Of a stretch of DNA of 64,000 bases, positions 8,862-17,697 are shown one piece after another. Both the position numbers and the translations under genes were made by a program. The stretch lies in contig NZ_ATLO01000046.1 in NCBI RefSeq assembly GCF_000416235.1, forward strand, positions 1 to 64,000. The letters are read 5' to 3'. The DNA comes from Pseudomonas sp. CFII64. Its GTDB lineage: Bacteria > Pseudomonadota > Gammaproteobacteria > Pseudomonadales > Pseudomonadaceae. The notes beneath the pieces were generated by a model. The model ran no database searches. It was not told the DNA's origin and was given only the letters and a program-made list of their open reading frames with translations. Position 1 is the first letter of the stretch, and the number at the start of each line of letters is the position of its first letter.

Positions 8862-8880
8862 TTGCTGGCAGCACTTCAGG

Positions 8881-8930
8881 CAGCCTAATGTTTACAGGTA
8901 GCGCTTTGGCTACCTGTATGCGTTAGGCTG
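8881..8930. promoter_or_regulatory. Two-tier hairpin between mreB and mreC
   Basis: Outer arms CAGCCTAA (8881-8888) and TTAGGCTG (8923-8930) and inner arms CAGGTAGC (8895-8902) and GCTACCTG (8909-8916) are perfect inverted repeats separated by 6-nt internal loops. No U-run follows, so it is not a classical terminator. It could tune mreB against mreC expression by RNA processing or attenuation. Confidence 0.6.
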
Positions 8931-9016
8931 GCGCCGAAATCCGGTGTTCACTTACCTATCTGTCCAGGCCGCTTCAATGCCGCATGAATAAGCACAGCCA
9001 ATTGAAATCTTGCCCC

Positions 9017-9023
9017 GGAGGAG
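9017..9023 (+). promoter_or_regulatory. Strong Shine-Dalgarno of mreC, pointing to an ATT start
   Basis: GGAGGAG lies 6 nt before ATT at 9030. Between the in-frame TGA at 9003 and this ATT there is no ATG, GTG or TTG. The next conventional start (GTG 9066) has no SD. Confidence 0.8.
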
Positions 9024-9029
9024 CGGCCT

Positions 9030-10199
9030 ATTAAACCGCTTTTCACTAAAGGCCCGTCGCTGGGCGTGCGCCTGTTGGTGCTGGTCGTGTTATCGGTAGC
9101 GCTGATGGTGGTCGATGCCCGGTTTACCGTGCTCAAACCGCTGCGTAGCCAGATGTCGCTGGTCCTGATGCAGTCCTATTGGGTTGTCGATCTGCCGCAA
9201 CGCCTGTATCAAGGCGTCGCCAGCCAGTTTGGCAGCCGGACCGAACTGCTCGCCGAAAATGAAAAACTCAAGACCGAGGCTTTGCTTCTGCAAGGGCGCC
9301 TGCAAAAACTGGCCGCCCTGACCGAGCAGAACGTGCGTCTGCGCGAGTTGCTCAATTCCTCGGCGCTGGTCAACGAGAAAGTCGAAGTTGCCGAGCTGAT
9401 CGGCATGGACCCCAACCCGTTCACCCATCGAATCATCATCAACAAGGGTGAGCGCGATGGCGTGGTCCTCGGCCAGCCGGTGCTCGATGCCCGTGGCCTG
9501 ATGGGGCAAGTCGTCGAACTGATGCCGTACACCTCCCGCGTGCTGTTGCTGACCGACACGACCCACAGCATTCCGGTGCAGGTCAACCGTAACGGCCTGC
9601 GCGCCATTGCCAGCGGCACTGGTAATCCGGAGCGCCTGGAGCTGCGGCACGTGGCGGACACGGCGGATATCAAGGAAGGCGATCTGCTGGTGAGCTCCGG
9701 CCTTGGCCAGCGTTTCCCGGCCGGTTATCCGGTGGCGACGGTCAAGGAAGTGATTCACGATTCCGGTCAGCCGTTTGCCATCGTTCGTGCGGTGCCGACC
9801 GCAGCCTTGAATCGCAGTCGTTACCTGCTGCTGGTGTTCTCCGACGGACGCTCGCCGGAAGAACGCGCCGCCGAAGCCGCCCAGGCTCAGGAGTCCGCCG
9901 AAAAAGCCGCCGAGCCTGCTGGCACTCAAGGCGCCGGGACCACCACTCCGGCTGCCGCTGTTCCGGTCAAGCCGGGCGCTGCGCCCGCCGCGACTACGCC
10001 AGTCAAGCCAGGCACTGCCGCGCCAGCCGCTGCGCCGACCCATTCGCCGGCAACGCCTGCGACTACCGCACCAAAGCCGGCAACCAAGCCCGCGAGCAAG
10101 CCACCGGCCAAGCCTGCCGCAACGCCAGCCACGCCGCCGGCCGTTACCAAGCCGCCGGCTGCCGCGCCCGCCACCACTCGGGAGAGAATCGATGGTTAG
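9030..10199 (+). CDS. mreC: Rod-shape-determining protein MreC, apparently initiated at ATT
   Basis: MreC is a bitopic inner-membrane protein whose periplasmic domain links MreB to the elongasome. Starting at ATT (9030), the protein opens KPLFTKGPSLGVRL, which aligns with the E. coli MreC start MKPIFSRGPSLQIRL. A GTG start at 9066 would lose this conserved cytoplasmic leader. A membrane helix (residues about 14-32), a coiled coil (about 70-110) and the beta-barrel domain (SRVLLLTDTTHSIPVQV, GLGQRFPAGYPVATV) follow. The last 110 residues or so are a Pro/Ala/Thr/Lys-rich low-complexity tail. It overlaps mreD by 8 nt, suggesting translational coupling. Length is 389 aa. Confidence 0.95.
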   Translation: MKPLFTKGPSLGVRLLVLVVLSVALMVVDARFTVLKPLRSQMSLVLMQSYWVVDLPQRLYQGVASQFGSRTELLAENEKLKTEALLLQGRLQKLAALTEQNVRLRELLNSSALVNEKVEVAELIGMDPNPFTHRIIINKGERDGVVLGQPVLDARGLMGQVVELMPYTSRVLLLTDTTHSIPVQVNRNGLRAIASGTGNPERLELRHVADTADIKEGDLLVSSGLGQRFPAGYPVATVKEVIHDSGQPFAIVRAVPTAALNRSRYLLLVFSDGRSPEERAAEAAQAQESAEKAAEPAGTQGAGTTTPAAAVPVKPGAAPAATTPVKPGTAAPAAAPTHSPATPATTAPKPATKPASKPPAKPAATPATPPAVTKPPAAAPATTRERIDG

Positions 10200-10683
10200 T
10201 CACGCCCCGGCCCGCAACGGGTGGGTTGTCTGGCTCACTTTTGCGATTGGCATGTTGCTCAGTGTGTCGCCGCTGCCGCAGTTCATGGAAATTTTCCGGC
10301 CGTTGTGGCTGGCGTTGCTGCTGACCTTCTGGATCCTGGCGCTGCCGCACAAAGTCGGCATGACCACCGCGTGGATGCTGGGCATGATGGAAGACGTGTT
10401 GTACGGCACGCTGCTGGGTCAAAATGCATTGATCCTGAGCTTGATCGCCTTTCTGGTGATGACGTTGCATCAACGCCTGCGGATGTTCCCCATCTGGCAG
10501 CAATGCCTTGTGCTGCTGGTCGTGTTCGGTCTCGCGCAACTGGCGCAACTGTGGCTCAGCGCGCTGACCGGCAACCGCCAGCCGACCCTTGCGTTGGTGC
10601 TGCCAGCCTTGGTCAGCGCGCTGTTGTGGCCTTGGGTCAGTTATGGCCTGCGCGGGTTGCGCAAGCGTTTGCGAATCAACTAA
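10192..10683 (+). CDS. mreD: Rod-shape-determining protein MreD
   Basis: This 163-aa integral membrane protein of the elongasome has five or so hydrophobic segments and short loops, as usual for MreD. The motif LGMMEDVLYGTLLGQNAL near residue 63 is the conserved central block. The ATG at 10192 lies inside the end of mreC (8-nt overlap), so translation is probably coupled to mreC. Confidence 0.95.
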   Translation: MVSHAPARNGWVVWLTFAIGMLLSVSPLPQFMEIFRPLWLALLLTFWILALPHKVGMTTAWMLGMMEDVLYGTLLGQNALILSLIAFLVMTLHQRLRMFPIWQQCLVLLVVFGLAQLAQLWLSALTGNRQPTLALVLPALVSALLWPWVSYGLRGLRKRLRIN

Positions 10684-10749
10684 ACAGCCTTCGGGTGGAC
10701 GCGGTTGTATCAGGATGGCGTTCACCATCATCGACACGGAGATGTCCTC

Positions 10750-11349
10750 ATGCCCCAGCTTCATCTGGCTTCTGGCTCACCGCGCCGTCGTGAATTACTC
10801 ACTCAGATTGGCGTGCCCTTCACCGTGCTCAGCGCGCAGATAGACGAAACCCCATTACCCAACGAGCCTGCCGTGGCCTATGTCGAGCGTCTGGCGCGCG
10901 GCAAGGCCGAGGCCGGGCTTGCGCAGCTGAGCGACGATGGCGCTTGCGTCATGGGCGCCGACACTGCCGTGGTGCTCGATGGCCGGATTCTCGGCAAGCC
11001 GGTGGACGAAGCCGATGCGCTGGCCATGCTGGCGGCGCTGTCCGGACGCGAGCATGAAGTGCTCACGGCCATTGCGGTGATCGACCGGCAACGCTGCGAA
11101 ACCAGAACTGTCAGCAGCCTCGTGCGTTTTCGCAGCATTGCGACACATGAAGCAAAAGCTTACTGGGCCAGCGGCGAACCTCGGGACAAGGCTGGCAGCT
11201 ATGCTATTCAGGGTCTGGCGGCGATCTTCGTCGAGGGCTTGCAAGGCAGTTATTCCGCTGTGGTCGGGCTGCCGCTGTGCGAAACCGCAGAACTGCTTGG
11301 CCGTTTCGGCATACCCTGTTGGCAATGCCTGGAAGGTGACAAGTCATGA
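10750..11349 (+). CDS. maf: Maf family nucleotide pyrophosphatase (YhdE-like, dTTP/UTP)
   Basis: The 199-aa protein is a house-cleaning NTP pyrophosphatase that removes non-canonical or excess dTTP/UTP. The substrate-binding start LASGSPRRRELL, the conserved Asp in MGADTAVVLDG and the DKAGSYAIQGLAA block are typical of the YhdE/Maf branch. The ATG at 10750 is chosen because GGAG lies just upstream and the protein then opens MPQLHLASGSPRR. It is separated from mreD by 66 nt and overlaps rng by 4 nt (ATGA), so it belongs to the same cluster. Confidence 0.95.
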   Translation: MPQLHLASGSPRRRELLTQIGVPFTVLSAQIDETPLPNEPAVAYVERLARGKAEAGLAQLSDDGACVMGADTAVVLDGRILGKPVDEADALAMLAALSGREHEVLTAIAVIDRQRCETRTVSSLVRFRSIATHEAKAYWASGEPRDKAGSYAIQGLAAIFVEGLQGSYSAVVGLPLCETAELLGRFGIPCWQCLEGDKS

Positions 11350-12803
11350 GTGAAGAGATCCTGATCAACATCACGCCGATGGAGTCGCGCGTGGCGGTGG
11401 TGGAAAACGGTGTTCTGCAGGAAGTCCACGTCGAGCGGACCCAGCGGCGCGGCATCGTCGGCAATATCTACAAAGGCAAGGTCGTGCGGGTATTGCCCGG
11501 CATGCAGGCGGCATTCATCGATATCGGCCTGGACCGGGCGGCGTTCATTCACGCCTCGGAAATATCCATGCGCGAAGGCCCGTCCGTGGAGAGCATCAGT
11601 TCGCTGGTCCACGAAGGCCAGAGTCTTGTGGTGCAGGTCACCAAGGATCCGATTGGCAGCAAAGGCGCGCGCCTGACCACGCAGCTGTCGATCCCTTCGC
11701 GGTATCTGGTGTACATGCCCAGAACCGCTCATGTCGGAATTTCCCTGAAGATCGAGGATGAAGCCGAACGCGAGCGACTCAAGAAAGTCGTGACCGATTG
11801 CGTGGCCCTCGAAGGTATCAAGGAAGCGGGCGGGTTCATTCTGCGGACCGCTGCCGAAGGCGCCGGTGCTGACGAAATCCTCATGGACATTCGCTACCTG
11901 CGCAGGCTTTGGGATCAGATCGGCGAGCAGATCAAGACCGCCTCGACACCCAGCGTGATCTACGAAGACCTTGGCCTGGCGCTGCGCACCCTGCGCGACC
12001 TGGTCAGCCCGCGCATCGAGAAAATTCGCATCGATTCGCGGGAAACCTTCCAGAAGACCACGCAATTCGTTGCCGAACTGATGCCGGAAATCGCTGATCG
12101 CCTGGAGCACTATCCGGGTGAGCGGCCGATTTTCGACCTGTATGGCGTCGAGGATGAAATCCAGAAGGCCCTGGAGCGTAAAGTCCCGCTCAAGTCCGGC
12201 GGCTATCTGGTGATCGATCCGGCGGAGGCCATGAGCACCATCGACGTCAATACCGGTGCGTTTGTCGGCCATCGCAACCTCGAAGAAACCATCTTCAAGA
12301 CCAACCTGGAAGCGGCAACCGCAATTGCCCGCCAGCTGCGCCTGCGCAATCTGGGCGGCATCATCATCATCGATTTCATCGACATGGAAGACGCCGAGCA
12401 CCAACGTCAGGTTCTGCGCACGCTGGAAAAACAGCTTGAGCGTGACCACGCCAAGACCAACATCATCGGCATCACCGAGTTGGGCCTGGTGCAGATGACC
12501 CGCAAGCGCACCCGCGAAAGCCTTGAACAGGTGTTGTGTGAGCCGTGCAGCAGTTGCCAGGGCCGTGGCAAGCTGAAGACCCCGGAAACCGTATGTTACG
12601 AAATCTTCCGCGAGATTCTGCGCGAAGCACGGGCTTATCAGGCGGTGGGTTATCGGGTGCTGGCCAACCAGCGTGTTGTGGATCGACTGCTCGATGAAGA
12701 GTCGGGGAACGTCGCGGAACTGGAAGGCTTCATTGGCCGTACCATCCGTTTTCAAGTAGAAACCATGTATTCCCAGGAACAATACGACGTGGTGTTGCTC
12801 TGA
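11346..12803 (+). CDS. rng: Ribonuclease G
   Basis: The 485-aa endoribonuclease processes the 5' end of 16S rRNA and degrades some mRNAs. It starts with EEILINITPMESRVAVVENG, followed by an S1 domain near residues 35-120 (GNIYKGKVVRVLPGMQAAFIDIG split by the motif). The catalytic DNase I-like domain has the Mg-binding aspartates in STIDVNTGAFVG and IIIIDFIDM. The Zn-link cysteines are in LCEPCSSCQGRGKL near residue 400. It lacks the long C-terminal scaffold of RNase E, so this is RNase G. The start overlaps the maf stop by 4 nt. Confidence 0.97.
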   Translation: MSEEILINITPMESRVAVVENGVLQEVHVERTQRRGIVGNIYKGKVVRVLPGMQAAFIDIGLDRAAFIHASEISMREGPSVESISSLVHEGQSLVVQVTKDPIGSKGARLTTQLSIPSRYLVYMPRTAHVGISLKIEDEAERERLKKVVTDCVALEGIKEAGGFILRTAAEGAGADEILMDIRYLRRLWDQIGEQIKTASTPSVIYEDLGLALRTLRDLVSPRIEKIRIDSRETFQKTTQFVAELMPEIADRLEHYPGERPIFDLYGVEDEIQKALERKVPLKSGGYLVIDPAEAMSTIDVNTGAFVGHRNLEETIFKTNLEAATAIARQLRLRNLGGIIIIDFIDMEDAEHQRQVLRTLEKQLERDHAKTNIIGITELGLVQMTRKRTRESLEQVLCEPCSSCQGRGKLKTPETVCYEIFREILREARAYQAVGYRVLANQRVVDRLLDEESGNVAELEGFIGRTIRFQVETMYSQEQYDVVLL

Positions 12804-12985
12804 CCTTGCACGTAGTGAACATGTATCGAGAACAGTGCCGTAGGGCCAGTGGCAAGGACGCCCTTATAACGAGAATTATGCGTGGCAAATGAGCAAAACC
12901 CGGATGTATTCGCACCTGCACGATTGAGCCGGGCCCATTTCACGCAAGCTGAACTTTGCGGACCCCGGCGCGGAGGCTCTTGGAC

Positions 12986-15900
12986 ATGGAGCGTCTGACA
13001 CGTTTTTTTGCCACCCTGACGCGTTGGGGGCTGATGCTGTGCGCGCTGGTTCTGGTGCTGGCGGCGCTGTACGTCAGTGTCGGTCGTCAACTCACGCCGC
13101 TGATTTCCGAATACCGCGCCGAAGTCGAGAGCAAGGCGCGCGCCGCGTTGGGCATGCCCTTGGCAATCGGCAGCCTGGAAGGCAGCTGGAGTGGTTTTGC
13201 ACCCATCTTCGTCGCTCACGATGTAATGGTGGGCGAGGGGACGGCTACGGTTCGCCTTGATCAGATCCGCGCGGTGCCTGACGTGTGGGCAAGCCTGCTG
13301 GCCCGTGAAGTGCGTATCGCGCATCTTGAGGTCAACGGCCTGCAAGTGAGCTTGAAGCAGGATCAGGATGGGCGCTGGGCGCTGCAGGGTTTGCCGGTCA
13401 GCGATGACAAACCTTTCGATCCGCAACAGGTTCTGACCCAGATGCAAATGGTGTCGCGTCTGTCGCTGCTCAACAGTCAGATTACCCTGCAGCCGTTTGG
13501 CCAGGCGCCACTCACGCTGACTTACGTGAACCTCAGCCTCGCCACCGGCAGTTATCACCAGCGCCTCGATGCGCGGCTGACCTTGCCGGACGGGCAACCC
13601 GTCGCCTTGAATCTGCGTTCGCGAACCCAGGCCAGCAAATGGCAGGAAGGCGAGGCCGACGTTTATCTGAGCCTGCCGCAGAGCGAATGGGCGCAATGGT
13701 TGCCGAAAACCCTGACCCGCGAGTGGAAAGTCTCCACGCTCAAAGCGGGCGGCGAATTCTGGTTGAGTTGGGGCAAGGGCACGGTTCAGAGCGCCGTGGC
13801 GCGGCTCAATGCTCCGCAGGTCAAGGCGGGCTATGCCGAGCGCAAGGCTTCGACGATCAACAACCTGGCGCTCAATGCCTGGTTCAAACGCAACGAAACA
13901 GGTTTCGACGTTACCCTGGGTTCCCTGGCCATGGACCTGGGCGCCAAGCGCTGGGAAAGCCGGCTTCAACTCAACCAGCAGGCCGCCACGGCCGACAAGG
14001 AAGAGCTTTGGCATGTTCAGGCCGATCGCCTGGACCTGACGCCGGTCACGGCGTTGATTGATTCACTGGCACCTCTGCCGGACAAGCTGATGGTCGTCAT
14101 CGACAGCCTCAAGGTGACTGGCGGGCTGCGCAACGTGCTGCTTGATTTCCGCCCGCAAGCCGTTGGCGACAAGCGCCTGGGCTTCGCCGCCAATCTGGAT
14201 AAGGTCGGTTTCAACGCGTACCACGGCGCACCGGCTGCCGGGAATGTCAGCGGCGCGATCAGCGGCGACCTCGGTCAGGGTGAGCTGCGCCTGGACAGCG
14301 AAGATTTCATGCTGCATCTGGACCCGATTTTCGCCAAGCCCTGGACTTATCCGAAAGCCAACGCACGTTTGACCTGGCGGCTGGACGAGCAGGCGTTCAC
14401 GTTGATTGCGCCGTACATCAAAGTCCTCGGCGACGAAGGCAAGATTGCGGCGGATTTCCTGATTCGCATCCATCTGGATCACAGTCAGGAAGATTACATG
14501 GACCTGCGGGTCGGCATGGTCGATGGCGACGGCAGCTATACCAGTAAGTACCTGCCGGCGGTTCTCAGTCCTGCGCTGGACGAATGGCTGCGCACGGCGA
14601 TTCTGGCAGGCAAGGTCGACCAGGGTTTCTTCCAGTATCAAGGCTCCTTGAACAAGGGCGCGCCAGATACGGCGCGGGTGATCAGCCTGTTCTTCAAAGT
14701 GCGTGACGCGACCCTGGCGTTCCAGCCGGGCTGGCCACAGCTGACTGGCGTCAACGGCAAGGTCTACGTTGAAAACAGCGGCGTGCGGATCAAAGCCAGC
14801 AAAGGCCAGCTGCTCAATACCCAGGTCAGCAACGTGTTGGTGAATATTCCGCATGTGCCGGCAGGGCAGGACAGCCATTTGCTGGTGAACGGCGATTTTG
14901 CCGGTGGTCTGGCCGATGGCGTGAAGATTCTCCAGGAGGCGCCCATCGGTACTGCCAGCACCTTTGCCGGCTGGCAAGGTGAAGGCCCGCTGCAAGGCAA
15001 GCTGAAACTGGATATTCCGCTGGTCAAAGGTCAGGAGCCGAAAATCGCGGTGGATTTCAGTACCGACGGCGCGCGGCTCAAACTCAGCGATCCCGTCCTG
15101 GAACTGACTCAGCTCAAGGGTGAGTTCCGCTTCGACAATGCCAAAGGCCTGAGCGGCAAGGGCGTGCGAGCGCAAGCCTTTGATCGACCGGTGACGGCGG
15201 AAATCGCCGCCGAGGGCAAACCGGGGGCGAATATCACGCGCGTGGTCGCCAATGGCCAGATCACGGTGCCGAAACTTACCGAATGGCTGGGCGTGACCCA
15301 GGCGTTGCCGGTGTCGGGCGAGCTGCCGTATCAGCTGCAACTGACCCTGGGCAATGACAGCCAGTTGAAGATCAATTCCAGCCTCAAAGGCGTGGTCATC
15401 GATTTGCCGGCACCGTTCGGCAAAGTCGCCGATGAGACCCGCGACAGCGAATTCCGCATGACCTTGCAAGGCGCCGAGCGCCGCTATGGCTTCGCTTACG
15501 CGAACCTCGCCAATCTGGCGTTTGCCTCTCCCGTGGGCAAACTGGCGGACGGGCGTGGCGAACTGTTCCTCGGCAACGGCGGCGCAATCGTTCCCGACGC
15601 CAAGGGCCTGCGCGTACGTGGTTCGTTGTCGGAACTGGATGTGGCGCCATGGCAAGCGGTTGTCGAACGTTACGCTGGCAATGATCCGGGCGGCAGCGCC
15701 AAACAGCTGGTCAACAATGTGGACCTGCAAATCGGCAAGCTCACCGCCATGGGCACTACCCTCGATCAAGCCAGTGTCCAGCTCAAACGCAGCGATACGG
15801 CCTGGGGATTGTCGCTGGACAGCCAGCTGATCAAGGGCAGCGCGAGCATTCCCGACGCCAAAACCGCGCCTATCGGTATCGACCTGCTTTATGTGCGCCT

Positions 15901-16798
15901 GCCAGCGGCTGACCCGAACGCCGCCGTCATCGAAAACGCGCCGGACCCGTTGGCCGATGTCGACCCGACCAAAATTCCGGCCATGAATATCAAGATCACC
16001 CAGGTGTTTCAGGGTGAGCAGCTGGTCGGCGCGTGGTCGCTGAAGACCCGGCCGACCGCGACCGGCATCCGCTTTCTGGATATGGACATGGGCCTCAAAG
16101 GCCTGCTGTTGCAAGGCGAGGGCGTCTGGGAAGGCGCGCCGGGCTCCAGCAGCAGTTGGTACAAGGGCCGTCTGGATGGCAAGAATCTCGCCGACGTCCT
16201 CAAAGGCTGGGGCTTTGCGCCAACGGTGACCAGTGAAGATTTCGAGTTGAATGTCGATGGCCGCTGGCCCGGCTCTCCAGCCTGGATCGCCCTCAAGCGC
16301 TTCTCCGGCAGCCTGGACGCCACCTTGCGCAGCGGCCAGTTCGTCGAAGTCGAAGGTGGAGCCGCAGCGCTGCGGGTATTCGGTCTGCTTAACTTCAACT
16401 CCATTGGTCGCCGTTTGCGCCTGGACTTCTCGGATCTGCTTGGCAAAGGCCTGAGCTATGACCGGGTCAAAGGCTTGCTGGTCTCCAGTGATGGCGTCTA
16501 CGTGACGCGCAAGCCGATTACCCTGACCGGGCCTTCGAGCAATCTGGAGCTGGACGGCACCTTGGACATGGTCAAGGACCGGGTTGACGCCAAGCTGCTC
16601 GTGACTTTGCCGGTGACCAATAATCTGCCGATTGCCGCGCTGATCGTCGGCGCACCGGCGATTGGCGGCGCGCTGTTTCTGGTCGACAAGCTGCTCGGTG
16701 ATCGGGTCGCGCGGTTTGCCAGCGTGCAGTACAAGGTCGAAGGGCCGTGGAAAGAACCGAAGATCACCTTCGACAAGCCTTTTGAGAAACCTCAATAA
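12986..16798 (+). CDS. yhdP: YhdP family AsmA-like phospholipid transport protein
   Basis: This very long protein (1270 aa) has one N-terminal membrane helix (WGLMLCALVLVLAALYVSVG), a large beta-rich periplasmic body and a C-terminal hydrophobic patch (LPIAALIVGAPAIGGALFLV). This is the architecture of YhdP (TIGR02099, AsmA-like), a repeating beta-groove protein implicated in moving phospholipids between the inner and outer membranes. The ATG at 12986 is preceded 9 nt upstream by GGAGG, better than the upstream TTG at 12956. The gap of 182 nt after rng includes a TATAAC-like -10, so it may have its own promoter. The Nit-type amidase gene follows within 46 nt. Confidence 0.93.
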   Translation: MERLTRFFATLTRWGLMLCALVLVLAALYVSVGRQLTPLISEYRAEVESKARAALGMPLAIGSLEGSWSGFAPIFVAHDVMVGEGTATVRLDQIRAVPDVWASLLAREVRIAHLEVNGLQVSLKQDQDGRWALQGLPVSDDKPFDPQQVLTQMQMVSRLSLLNSQITLQPFGQAPLTLTYVNLSLATGSYHQRLDARLTLPDGQPVALNLRSRTQASKWQEGEADVYLSLPQSEWAQWLPKTLTREWKVSTLKAGGEFWLSWGKGTVQSAVARLNAPQVKAGYAERKASTINNLALNAWFKRNETGFDVTLGSLAMDLGAKRWESRLQLNQQAATADKEELWHVQADRLDLTPVTALIDSLAPLPDKLMVVIDSLKVTGGLRNVLLDFRPQAVGDKRLGFAANLDKVGFNAYHGAPAAGNVSGAISGDLGQGELRLDSEDFMLHLDPIFAKPWTYPKANARLTWRLDEQAFTLIAPYIKVLGDEGKIAADFLIRIHLDHSQEDYMDLRVGMVDGDGSYTSKYLPAVLSPALDEWLRTAILAGKVDQGFFQYQGSLNKGAPDTARVISLFFKVRDATLAFQPGWPQLTGVNGKVYVENSGVRIKASKGQLLNTQVSNVLVNIPHVPAGQDSHLLVNGDFAGGLADGVKILQEAPIGTASTFAGWQGEGPLQGKLKLDIPLVKGQEPKIAVDFSTDGARLKLSDPVLELTQLKGEFRFDNAKGLSGKGVRAQAFDRPVTAEIAAEGKPGANITRVVANGQITVPKLTEWLGVTQALPVSGELPYQLQLTLGNDSQLKINSSLKGVVIDLPAPFGKVADETRDSEFRMTLQGAERRYGFAYANLANLAFASPVGKLADGRGELFLGNGGAIVPDAKGLRVRGSLSELDVAPWQAVVERYAGNDPGGSAKQLVNNVDLQIGKLTAMGTTLDQASVQLKRSDTAWGLSLDSQLIKGSASIPDAKTAPIGIDLLYVRLPAADPNAAVIENAPDPLADVDPTKIPAMNIKITQVFQGEQLVGAWSLKTRPTATGIRFLDMDMGLKGLLLQGEGVWEGAPGSSSSWYKGRLDGKNLADVLKGWGFAPTVTSEDFELNVDGRWPGSPAWIALKRFSGSLDATLRSGQFVEVEGGAAALRVFGLLNFNSIGRRLRLDFSDLLGKGLSYDRVKGLLVSSDGVYVTRKPITLTGPSSNLELDGTLDMVKDRVDAKLLVTLPVTNNLPIAALIVGAPAIGGALFLVDKLLGDRVARFASVQYKVEGPWKEPKITFDKPFEKPQ

Positions 16799-16843
16799 CA
16801 CGCCATGGAGTACAGTGGTGGCCTGTCATCAGCGGAGTGCGCC

Positions 16844-17695
16844 ATGTCTTTTGCCGTGATTCAAATGGTCAGTCAGAGCGATGTCCTGGGTAATCTGGAT
16901 CAGGCGCGCCGCTTGCTCGAACAGGCTGCAGCCTCGGGCGCACGCCTGGCGGTATTGCCGGAAAACTTCGCTGCCATGGGGCGTCGCGACGTCGCCGATA
17001 TCGGTCGCGCCGAGGCTCAGGGGCACGGTCCGATCCTGCCATGGTTGAAACTGGCCGCTCGCGACCTCAAGTTATGGATAGTTGCCGGCACGTTGCCGCT
17101 GCCGCCCGGTGATCAGCCGAACGGCAAAGTCACCGCCTGTTCGCTGTTGATCGATGAGCACGGCGAACAGGTGGCGCGTTACGACAAGCTGCACCTGTTC
17201 GATGTGGACGTCGCGGACAACCGGGGTCGTTATCGGGAGTCGGATGACTACGCTCATGGCAATAACGTGGTGGTTGTCGACACCCCCGTAGGTCGGCTGG
17301 GCTTGAGCGTCTGTTACGACTTGCGCTTCCCCGAGCTGTACAGCGCCTTGCGTGAAGCGGGCGCCGAATTGATTACCGCACCGTCGGCCTTCACCGCCGT
17401 TACCGGTGCGGCGCATTGGGACATTCTTATCCGGGCGCGGGCCATTGAAACCCAGTGTTATCTGCTGGCAGCTGCGCAAGGCGGGGTCCATCCGGGGCCT
17501 CGGGAAACTTATGGGCACGCCGCGATCGTCGACCCCTGGGGTCGAGTGCTGGCCGAGCAGGCGCAGGGTGAAGCCGTGCTGCTGGGCGAACGCGACATTG
17601 ATGAACAGGCGTCCATACGGGCGCGGATGCCGGTGTCCAGTCACCGGCGCTTTTTTTCGCAGGACGCATTGCGGCCTGTGCAGACCTCGGAGTGA
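16844..17695 (+). CDS. Nit-type carbon-nitrogen hydrolase (probable deaminated-glutathione amidase)
   Basis: The 283-aa nitrilase-superfamily enzyme has the catalytic triad visible as Glu40 (LPENFAAMG), Lys115 (YDKLHLFD) and Cys157 (SVCYDLRFPELY). The close spacing and DLRFPELY block match the Nit1/YbeM group, which repairs deaminated glutathione. The substrate is inferred from this similarity, not shown. The ATG at 16844 has GGAG 6 nt upstream and begins the conserved FAVIQM strand; the upstream ATG at 16805 lacks this. The stop is 2 nt before tldD, indicating an operon. Confidence 0.92.
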   Translation: MSFAVIQMVSQSDVLGNLDQARRLLEQAAASGARLAVLPENFAAMGRRDVADIGRAEAQGHGPILPWLKLAARDLKLWIVAGTLPLPPGDQPNGKVTACSLLIDEHGEQVARYDKLHLFDVDVADNRGRYRESDDYAHGNNVVVVDTPVGRLGLSVCYDLRFPELYSALREAGAELITAPSAFTAVTGAAHWDILIRARAIETQCYLLAAAQGGVHPGPRETYGHAAIVDPWGRVLAEQAQGEAVLLGERDIDEQASIRARMPVSSHRRFFSQDALRPVQTSE

Positions 17696-17697
17696 AT

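Noticed and set aside
14063..16801. A 912-codon open frame opposite yhdP
   Set aside because: Antisense shadow of a recognisable coding sequence, with atypical Arg/Gln/His-rich composition and no motifs.
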